From JAUZRW01 sp034437755 (GTDB lineage: Bacteria > Chloroflexota > Anaerolineae > Aggregatilineales > Phototrophicaceae), in assembly GCA_034437755.1 (NCBI GenBank), contig DAOTTV010000199.1:1-31656 (forward strand): a stretch of DNA of 31,656 nt, read 5' to 3'. How positions within the stretch are numbered: the first letter of the stretch is position 1; every line of letters starts with the position of its first letter. A program made the translations under genes and the position numbers. The notes under the pieces are model-generated. The model ran no database searches. It worked only from the letters and a program-made list of their open reading frames with translations, and was not told the DNA's origin. This document shows positions 23,037-30,033 of this stretch, piece after piece.

Positions 23037-24692
23037 TTATGGTAAGTACCCCCGTTTCGCGAGCCAATCCGCCCCCCATAATGTCCCGGTTGAGATCGTG
23101 CTTGCCAAACCACCGATTACGCTACCAATGGCTAACGCAACGAGATACAAGGGAATGTTAATATCTTCCGTGAAAATCCCGAGTAACCCAAAGACGAAAA
23201 TAATACGAATGTAAAGCCAAATCGGTTTGACAATTTTATCACGGCGGGTCACGCCGTATGCCGCCGAGATTGTATAAAAACCAGCTGTGAATAGCGCACC
23301 AAGGCCGATGCCAATCGGCAAAATCACCGCGCTACCGCTATCCAACCCACTCGTTGACGGTTCAATCAAGAAGGCATAAGGTAAGCCAACCATCAACCCG
23401 ATGATCGCGCTCGCCAACAATGCCCGCCAGGCACGCCCCCAGAATCCTTCGCTCTCACGATTACGCAAAGTAGGCTCGATCACGTTGTTGTTGATGAGGT
23501 ACGAGATGATAATCGGCGGCGCAATTGCCAGAATTGCGACCACAAAGACCGATAAATCTTCACAGTTAAAGCAAGTTGCTTGCTGAGACTGAAACGTGAA
23601 CACCAAATTGCTAAAGCTGAACAACATCGGCAACGCGAGTAGGACCGTGCGGTAGAGAACGCCACGCCGTTGCAGATTCTCCGGCGCGACCGTCATTTCC
23701 TCAGCCGCATTAGCCCGTTCAGCATCCGATATGCGAGAGTGTCGCGGGGCTTCTGGCAAGAAAAACTCTGGCAACCACCCGATACCGCTAATCGCCGTCA
23801 GTATCAAGATCGCTTGTACGAGTGGGAGGCGTGGCGGCAAGGAGAGAAAGAACGTAAACGAAATGATAAGGTATATGCCAACCACAACAACAGTCGTTGA
23901 CCAGATGCGCCGGCGCGTGTTATCGACGAACTCGGCAATCAACACCACCACCAGCGCTAGCAAACCCGTGAAGAGAATCCCCGGTATATTACTGAGGGCA
24001 CCGGTATTGTAACGCACAAAACTGCCCGGACTACTTATGAAAGCAATCGCTGAGATGTTGACCAGCGCAAAATAAAAAACACCCGTCCCGATGACAGTCG
24101 GCAAGCCCCAGCGTAGCAGACGATTCTTTTGATCGCGTAACATCTTGATACTCGTGAAGAATGCCAGCAACCCGCCAATCGTACCGACCCAGTACACGAT
24201 AGCATACAAGGTGCTATTCGAACCGATTCCATCATCGATGAAGACCCATAGTGACGCGACCAATACAGCAATGGTCAAGACGACGAAACGGATGAGGAAG
24301 CGCATCGGTAAAGACCCGAGCTGATTCGCTGTTGTCGCCACCTGCTCTGCTGGCGTATCGGACGGAATGGCATTTACACGCGGCAAGTTGCGCGAGACCA
24401 CCCCGTCAAATCGAATCGGCGTGCGCGTGATCGCGCGTACATCCGGCGGTGTGTTCGCAGGTACGATGGGCTTCGCCATCTCATGCTCACAAGGATAACC
24501 ATCATCAAGACGATTGATACACGCCGCCTGTAAATTGCGCCAACAATTCGTATGATAAATCGCCTCACACTTTTGACACTGAACGAAAGAATTAGAGTCC
24601 GGATATCCATCATCGACATCAATCGTCCGAAAACAGTAGGGACACGGTTGCCGCCCGTGCAGGTCAACTACATTCTGTGTTACATCGTTCAT
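23037..24692 (-). CDS. Prokaryotic RING-type zinc finger with twelve membrane helices
   Basis: The 551-residue protein starts with a binuclear zinc finger: Cys17-x2-Cys20, Cys39-x2-Cys42, His47-x2-Cys50-Trp51, Cys58 and Cys68. The C4HC3 order and the YHxxCW core fit the prokaryotic RING/treble-clef fingers. A ~75-residue linker carries ITRTPIRFDG (about 89-98), followed by about 12 hydrophobic helices from residue ~130 to 545. The finger is probably cytosolic. It is the second gene of the - block, 49 bases after its paralogue, with AAGGG as ribosome-binding site. Eukaryotic RING proteins are E3 ligases, but no E1, E2 or ubiquitin-like gene is in this window, so a binding role is more likely. 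It converges on the GTPase operon, which suggests it belongs to the same system as a membrane component. Confidence 0.75.
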   Translation of the reverse strand: MNDVTQNVVDLHGRQPCPYCFRTIDVDDGYPDSNSFVQCQKCEAIYHTNCWRNLQAACINRLDDGYPCEHEMAKPIVPANTPPDVRAITRTPIRFDGVVSRNLPRVNAIPSDTPAEQVATTANQLGSLPMRFLIRFVVLTIAVLVASLWVFIDDGIGSNSTLYAIVYWVGTIGGLLAFFTSIKMLRDQKNRLLRWGLPTVIGTGVFYFALVNISAIAFISSPGSFVRYNTGALSNIPGILFTGLLALVVVLIAEFVDNTRRRIWSTTVVVVGIYLIISFTFFLSLPPRLPLVQAILILTAISGIGWLPEFFLPEAPRHSRISDAERANAAEEMTVAPENLQRRGVLYRTVLLALPMLFSFSNLVFTFQSQQATCFNCEDLSVFVVAILAIAPPIIISYLINNNVIEPTLRNRESEGFWGRAWRALLASAIIGLMVGLPYAFLIEPSTSGLDSGSAVILPIGIGLGALFTAGFYTISAAYGVTRRDKIVKPIWLYIRIIFVFGLLGIFTEDINIPLYLVALAIGSVIGGLASTISTGTLWGADWLAKRGYLP

Positions 24693-24741
24693 GTTATCCC
24701 TTTCGGAGAAGTGAAGATATTATTTTGTTGAGCCCAGCGCA

Positions 24742-26541
24742 TCAACGCAAAGCATCACGACCCGCGCGGATAACGCGACGTGACGAAAGACGGATAAAAC
24801 GGCTGAGTTGCCCAGCAAACTCGATGCCATAGGTTTGTAATAAACTGGTGACGATTACATAAACAAACAGTAGATATGCCAGCGTCGCTATGAAAACCAA
24901 GAATGAAAACGTAAAACTGATACTCCCGAACAAGGCCCACAATGGCAGAGCAAGCATAGATGCCAGCAGTGCAACCACCACGCTCATCCCTAGAAGCCGA
25001 AGCGGTTGCCGTAACCAAGTAACCACCCGCTCGCGCGCGAATTGCTCCCAGATGAGATTTTGCCCACCATCGACCGCTGTTTTGATGAGGTCAACGCGAT
25101 ACAGCACCTTGATTTGCGAGATAGCTTGCAAAATATCGAAGATAAACCATAACGCCTGCGCGGGCATCATGAAGAATAGCCAAGCGATGAAGCCGCCGGT
25201 CGTCAGCGATAGCAAGACCCAATCGCGCAAGGATCGGTCAAATTCTTGCCAGATCCAATCCCAGCTGAAAAAGAGATGTGAGCCCGTCAACACCAGCAAA
25301 ACCAATATACTGAGCGCAAACATCAGCTTGAAGCGATTGGAGACGATCATCAAGGCTTGTTGATCGTTGAGGTAAAAGGTCGATTGCGTCCAGATTGGCT
25401 GGGCTGGATGCACATGAAGCGTGACCGTCTGCTCTTGATTAGGATGCAGAGACATCTCATCCGACACCGCGCGATAATTGCCATAGTCGATATATACCCA
25501 CAGGGGCGCACGCCGCCGCGATAAAAGCTGTTCTGTATTCGTATTATTGCGAATAAGAAGGGTCTTTTCGCCGGTGTCGGTGCGATGATCGAAAGAAATC
25601 GTCCCTGTAGAAATGCCCAGCGGTTGATCAGTGATCGCATTGACCGGCCCGCCTTGAAACAATACCGGCGTCCGATGAACTTCCGCTAAAGGATCGGGCG
25701 GGATGATCGTCAGTGCTTGTGCATCGCCTGCGCCTTTTGGCTTATGATGGCTCCAGCAATAGTCATGATAATGACGCTGATTATACTGCACGAACGTCCG
25801 CAGTTTAGGATTATCGTCATTCGGATCGAGCGTGCGAAAGCAGAAGCCGCACCCGAGGCGATTCAACAATTGGCGATCAGCTAGACGACGTTCGCCTGCT
25901 GGGACGAGTGCCCAATCATCGGTTGTGGTGATCTCGATTGTTTCAGCCTGCGGCGTAGCAGATGGACTATCGACATCCAGCTCGTAATATTCAGCTTCGA
26001 TAACAGCATCCGCGTCTGTTTCCGGTGTATCGGTCGCTTCATCTGCTACATCTGTGCTAACAAGCGGTGCCGCATCATCCTCGACCGTCTCCGAGCTTAT
26101 GCCAGCCACATCCGCGTCTGTTTCCGGTGTATCGGTTGCTTCGTCTGCTACATCTGTGCTAGCAAGCGGTGCCGCATCATCCTCGACCGTTTCCGAGCTT
26201 ATGCCAGCCGCATCCGCTGGTGGTGGATTCGACTGGGGTTGTGCCATCACATACCGCACCGTCAATGACTCATCCAATACAATCTCATCATCTATCTGTA
26301 AGGCATATGGTAAAGTGACCGCCACATCATTCACCAACACATCATGCTCATCGTCATCGTCATCAGCCTCTAAATAGTGTTGTCCGGTATCATCGTCGTA
26401 GTGGATGTGATACGCCTGTGGCAATTCAACCGCGAGTGCTGTCGTCAACGCCACATGATCGGTATTTAGCACGATGATTTGTACCAATTCGCCGGATTGA
26501 TAGATCGCCAACTGATTATGTATGTTGCTTTCCCCCGCCAT
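24742..26541 (-). CDS. FHA-like plus degenerate RING-finger membrane protein
   Basis: This 599-residue protein begins with a beta-rich region of about 95 residues ending DVLVNDVAVTLPYALQIDDEIVL, similar to the end of an FHA domain, though the phosphothreonine-binding residues are not evident. A disordered acidic stretch follows with a 34-residue tandem repeat (about 111-178). The degenerate zinc finger has Cys231-x2-Cys234, then FVQYNQRHYHDYCW (250-263). It aligns with the intact finger of the next gene but lacks the second cysteine pair and the last two cysteines. The linker HRTPVLFQG also matches. About five to six membrane helices follow from residue ~405, then a basic tail. The two genes are thus diverged duplicates with new N- and C-terminal parts. 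It is first in the - block, behind the promoter at 26668-26697. Confidence 0.72.
   Translation of the reverse strand: MAGESNIHNQLAIYQSGELVQIIVLNTDHVALTTALAVELPQAYHIHYDDDTGQHYLEADDDDDEHDVLVNDVAVTLPYALQIDDEIVLDESLTVRYVMAQPQSNPPPADAAGISSETVEDDAAPLASTDVADEATDTPETDADVAGISSETVEDDAAPLVSTDVADEATDTPETDADAVIEAEYYELDVDSPSATPQAETIEITTTDDWALVPAGERRLADRQLLNRLGCGFCFRTLDPNDDNPKLRTFVQYNQRHYHDYCWSHHKPKGAGDAQALTIIPPDPLAEVHRTPVLFQGGPVNAITDQPLGISTGTISFDHRTDTGEKTLLIRNNTNTEQLLSRRRAPLWVYIDYGNYRAVSDEMSLHPNQEQTVTLHVHPAQPIWTQSTFYLNDQQALMIVSNRFKLMFALSILVLLVLTGSHLFFSWDWIWQEFDRSLRDWVLLSLTTGGFIAWLFFMMPAQALWFIFDILQAISQIKVLYRVDLIKTAVDGGQNLIWEQFARERVVTWLRQPLRLLGMSVVVALLASMLALPLWALFGSISFTFSFLVFIATLAYLLFVYVIVTSLLQTYGIEFAGQLSRFIRLSSRRVIRAGRDALR
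26007..26210. repeat. Two tandem copies of a 102-bp coding repeat
   Basis: Positions 26007-26108 and 26109-26210 differ at only five positions, and a third copy begins for seven bases. The period is 34 codons, so the frame is kept. It encodes an acidic Ser/Thr/Asp-rich linker (ISSETVEDDAAPL..., ending TDTPETDA). The high identity points to recent duplication and possible length variation between strains. Confidence 0.92.
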
Positions 26542-26667
26542 GTAAGACCTCCATCCAACATCATAACGTTCAAAGAATAGATCAATTTAGCCTGCATTTG
26601 TGTTGTATCAAACCCACTTCACCCGACTGTTTTCTGGCAAAGTTGGTCTACTATAATAAGCTTTATA

Positions 26668-26697
26668 AGTATAACGGATACCACCTTCATCAGCCAA
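26668..26697 (-). promoter_or_regulatory. Promoter of the RING membrane-protein block
   Basis: Read on the - strand, TTGGCT (26697-26692), an 18-base spacer and TATACT (26673-26668) form a promoter in the 209-base gap before the gene starting at 26541. Predicted leader is about 120 bases. The hexamers and spacer nearly copy those of the + operon at 10864-10893. Confidence 0.5.
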
Positions 26698-26750
26698 CAA
26701 ATTGCCCGCGAGATACCGCGCAATTGCATCGGTGCGCGGATCGGGCAGAT

Positions 26751-27494
26751 TCATGTCGCATTGTGGTAGGCGCGTAGCACGTCATCCACTGCACCATCGG
26801 CGTGGATTTTGCCATGATGCAACCAGATCGCCCGCGTGCACAAGTCACGCAAGTTCTGTTCAGAATGTGAGACGACCAGTACAGTCCGATTCATCGCTAG
26901 CAAGTCCGTGAGGCGCTGATAAGACTTCTCGCGGAAGGCATGATCGCCCACGCTGAGTACTTCATCGAGTAAGACGATTTCTGGCAGGATGTGCATCGCA
27001 ATGCTGAAGCCCAACCGCAAGCGCATGCCAGCCGAATAATGGCGAATTGGTTCATCAATGAACAAACCAATATCAGCAAACGCGATGATGTCATCGACCA
27101 GCGGTTCAACCGCCGGCGGATTGACGCCGTGAATCGCGGCGTTGAGGAAGATATTTTTGCGCCCGCTGAGATTATCGACAAAGCCTGCACCGATGCCGAG
27201 CAGAGGCACATACTGCCCGCGCACGATCACTTCGCCGCTTGTCGGTTGGATGATATTGGCAATCAGGCGCAATAAAGTCGTCTTGCCCATCCCATTCGCG
27301 CCGACAATCCCGACAGCCTCGCCCGATTGTACTGAAAAGCTCACATCATCCAGCGCGAGAAAGCGATCAGTTTTCGGCGACAAGCCACGCCGCAGGACAT
27401 CCAGCAAGTGATGACGCAGACTCACCTGCTTCTGTTCCAGCGAGAAGTATTTCGTCACATGCTTGACTTCAATGATCGGTCGCGTATCGGTCAT
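26751..27494 (-). CDS. Polysaccharide ABC exporter ATPase, Wzt/TagH-like
   Basis: This 247-residue cytoplasmic ATPase has Walker A GANGMGKTT (about 64-72), the signature YSAGMRLRLGFS (about 152-163) with the S-x-G-M form typical of polysaccharide and teichoic-acid exporters, Walker B EIVLLDE, and switch His in VVSHS. It lacks the C-terminal carbohydrate-binding domain of long Wzt proteins, so chain-length sensing by this route is unlikely. The start overlaps the permease stop by four bases (ATGA at 27491-27494). It drives export of a lipid-linked glycan through the partner membrane protein. No glycosyltransferases for that glycan are adjacent; the GT87-like gene is 22 kb away. Confidence 0.93.
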   Translation of the reverse strand: MTDTRPIIEVKHVTKYFSLEQKQVSLRHHLLDVLRRGLSPKTDRFLALDDVSFSVQSGEAVGIVGANGMGKTTLLRLIANIIQPTSGEVIVRGQYVPLLGIGAGFVDNLSGRKNIFLNAAIHGVNPPAVEPLVDDIIAFADIGLFIDEPIRHYSAGMRLRLGFSIAMHILPEIVLLDEVLSVGDHAFREKSYQRLTDLLAMNRTVLVVSHSEQNLRDLCTRAIWLHHGKIHADGAVDDVLRAYHNAT

Positions 27495-28756
27495 AAGTTA
27501 TCTGCCAGATGATTCTCGTTCACCTTAAAGAAGAGATAGCCATACTGTAATAGCGTAATCATGAGCAAGCCCGACCACACCAGATGCATCGAGAACGGAT
27601 GCTGATAAGCGATGATAATATCTCTGAATTGCATCAGCAGTTGTAATATCGGATTCAGTTCGATGATTGTCGTCGTCGGGTATGACATCCGCGCCGGAAA
27701 ATAGAGTACCGTCAAATAGAAGAAGAGCGCCATGAACACACCAATCAACTGCTGTAGATCGCGCACCAATAAGCTGAGAACGCTCAAAAAGAAGGCGATG
27801 CCGAGACTGATCCCTGCTAAAATCATCAGCGGGATGATAGCTGTGATGTATATCGGATGCGGGACAATGCCAAATGCGAGATTAACCAGCAACATCGCAC
27901 CGAATACGAAGCACCAATCGACCAGAACTTCACCGATCAGCAGGAATAAAATAACCTCACGCGGGAAGTACACGCGCGCGATGAGATTGCGATGCGTCAC
28001 AAACGCAGTCGGCGATTGCCGTACAATCTTGTCGAAGATGCTATAGTACGTTAGCCCCGTCAGCAAGAACACGACAAACGGCGCACCGAAGCCCGGCAAT
28101 GATCCGCGTAACAATTGCGAGAAAACGAAGGCGATCACCAGCGCCTCGCTGATCGGTAACAGCACAATCCACACGATGCCCAACCACATCTGACTATAGC
28201 GATCTTCAATGCGATAGCGTAACCACAGGCGCAATAACTGGCGCTTCGTCCAGATATTACAGCATAAGTGCCAGAGCGATGCCCGCACCCAATAACGCCG
28301 ATACAGCGCCTGTGGGAGCAAGAACCAGACAACCGCCAGACAGCAAGCGATCACCACAAAGTAGATCATCTGCAAGCGCGATATATCCGGCAACAGCAGG
28401 ACAACTAGCAACGCGCTGAGACCGGCGGATAAACAGAGGCGCACGAATAAATAGCGCGTAGAATCTTGCACGAGACGACGATACGCCAATCCTGCGTTCA
28501 CGGCTAACACCGCGCCCAGTTCAATCACGGGGACGACTGGCACAATCGCGCGGTATGTATCGCCCAGTGGCGCGCCGATTGCCAGCGAAAGCCGCAACGA
28601 CCCCGCCGCCCACCATGCCAGTAACAAACACGCCCACACTAGCATGAGTGGCAGTAGAGTCGTCATCAGCTTCTGTGGTGTGTCGCGTTCAGAGTAGTTT
28701 AGATCAGCTCGCAGGCGCAAATTATCATCACTCATAGCAATCGATCGGCAGAGCAT
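27491..28756 (-). CDS. ABC-2 type polysaccharide export permease, N-terminally extended
   Basis: The 421-residue protein has a C-terminal half (about 160-421) with the six-helix ABC-2 plan of Wzm/TagG permeases. This includes the amphipathic entry WLRYRIEDRYSQMWLGIVW (about 178-196) and the VYFPREVI and VRDLQQLIG cytoplasmic loop positions. These proteins are usually about 260 residues. Here an extra ~150 residues precede, with four or five more hydrophobic helices, so the gene may be a fusion of an unrelated membrane unit to Wzm. The start is uncertain: neither the ATG at 28756 nor the ATG at 28735 has a good ribosome-binding site. It is coupled to the ATPase by a 4-base overlap and lies 56 bases after the MFS gene. 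Confidence 0.85.
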   Translation of the reverse strand: MLCRSIAMSDDNLRLRADLNYSERDTPQKLMTTLLPLMLVWACLLLAWWAAGSLRLSLAIGAPLGDTYRAIVPVVPVIELGAVLAVNAGLAYRRLVQDSTRYLFVRLCLSAGLSALLVVLLLPDISRLQMIYFVVIACCLAVVWFLLPQALYRRYWVRASLWHLCCNIWTKRQLLRLWLRYRIEDRYSQMWLGIVWIVLLPISEALVIAFVFSQLLRGSLPGFGAPFVVFLLTGLTYYSIFDKIVRQSPTAFVTHRNLIARVYFPREVILFLLIGEVLVDWCFVFGAMLLVNLAFGIVPHPIYITAIIPLMILAGISLGIAFFLSVLSLLVRDLQQLIGVFMALFFYLTVLYFPARMSYPTTTIIELNPILQLLMQFRDIIIAYQHPFSMHLVWSGLLMITLLQYGYLFFKVNENHLADNL

Positions 28757-28812
28757 TTACAGTCGGTGCAATCGTATCACAGACCACAGACGCAAGTTAG
28801 CCGAAAACCGCT

Positions 28813-30033
28813 TCAATCGGGTAAATTGGCTGATACAGACTCGCGTCGGAGAGCATGTTCGTCGTGTAAATCAGATGATCCCCGCGGCAGGATGAACGGA
28901 AGCAAACACGCGCCAATGAACAACAAAGCGCTGAGTAGGATCAACACAGGTGCAAAGCCCATGCGTGCAATCAACAAACCGCCCAGCACCGGCCCCACGA
29001 CCTTGCCGAAGTTCTGCCACATGCCGATGAACCCCATACCCGCGCCGATATTCTGCTGGGGAATCTGGCGCGAGACGAGCGCGACCGTCGCCGGAAAAAT
29101 CAGGGCTTGTGCGAGACCCGTCAAGACCGACGGTACGAAGAGTGCGAGACCCGTCGTATATGGCAACGCCACCAGACCGAGCGCGAGAATCACCATGCCA
29201 ACGGCGATCATTGCGCGGTGTCCATGTCGATCGCCCATGCGACCGCCGATCGGCTTAGCAATGACGTGTACTCCCTCCTGCACCGAGAAGAATAAGCCCA
29301 CCAGCGCGACGTTGATACCAGCATCCAGCGCGTAAACCGGCAAGAAGGCTTTTACCGTATACAGCGCGATGAACGTCATTGCTTCCAGAATACCAGAGAG
29401 CCAGATCGCAGGTGTACGCACGCTCTCGCGCACGGATAGCATCAGTTGGCTACCGAGTGTATCGCGCTTAAGCGGGGTATCGGCGTGCGTCTCCATGAGG
29501 GTCAGCGTCGGGATGATCGCCAGCGTGCTGATGAGACCGATAGCGGTGAAGACCGCGACCGGCTCGAAGGTGAGCAAAAGCCACCCCGCCAGCGCCGGCC
29601 CGATGATATAGCCGCCACTGCGCGCAATGCCGAACCATCCGAGACTCTCAGCGACGTGATCGGGCATGATCTCGGTGATATACGCCAAAGTCACTGGCCC
29701 ATAGATGGCGGTGGCAGTGCCGTGAATGATACGAATCAACGCGAGTTGTTCCGGCGTTTGGATGAAGCGATAGACAAAAGGCATCCCGACGAAGAAGGCT
29801 GTGCTAATTAGCAACCATACCCGCCGCCCCCAGCGATCACTGAAGATGCCAAAGAGCGGTTTCGTCATCAAGCCGGTTAAGGTCGATACCGAGACGATGA
29901 AGCCGAGAAATGCCCCACTCGCCCCCAGCGTCGCGGCGAAGATAGGCAAGAGCGGTGTCTTGCCCATCTGATATGCTGACCGCACCACAAAATCTGAAAA
30001 AGTGATCTTCAGAAAGTCAGATGTCGGTTTCAT
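28813..30033 (-). CDS. Major facilitator superfamily transporter
   Basis: This 406-residue protein has twelve hydrophobic helices. The loop between helices 2 and 3 carries FGIFSDRWGRR (about 62-72), the MFS motif A, and a second copy GGRMGDRHGHR stands in the loop of the C-terminal half (about 266-276), reflecting the internal duplication. The pattern fits the drug:H+ antiporter or sugar-efflux type with 12 helices; the substrate is not readable. Its ATG overlaps the stop of the upstream VPS10/BNR gene by one base (TAATG), so the two are translated together. It may be followed by the polysaccharide exporter in the same transcript. Confidence 0.93.
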   Translation of the reverse strand: MKPTSDFLKITFSDFVVRSAYQMGKTPLLPIFAATLGASGAFLGFIVSVSTLTGLMTKPLFGIFSDRWGRRVWLLISTAFFVGMPFVYRFIQTPEQLALIRIIHGTATAIYGPVTLAYITEIMPDHVAESLGWFGIARSGGYIIGPALAGWLLLTFEPVAVFTAIGLISTLAIIPTLTLMETHADTPLKRDTLGSQLMLSVRESVRTPAIWLSGILEAMTFIALYTVKAFLPVYALDAGINVALVGLFFSVQEGVHVIAKPIGGRMGDRHGHRAMIAVGMVILALGLVALPYTTGLALFVPSVLTGLAQALIFPATVALVSRQIPQQNIGAGMGFIGMWQNFGKVVGPVLGGLLIARMGFAPVLILLSALLFIGACLLPFILPRGSSDLHDEHALRRESVSANLPD

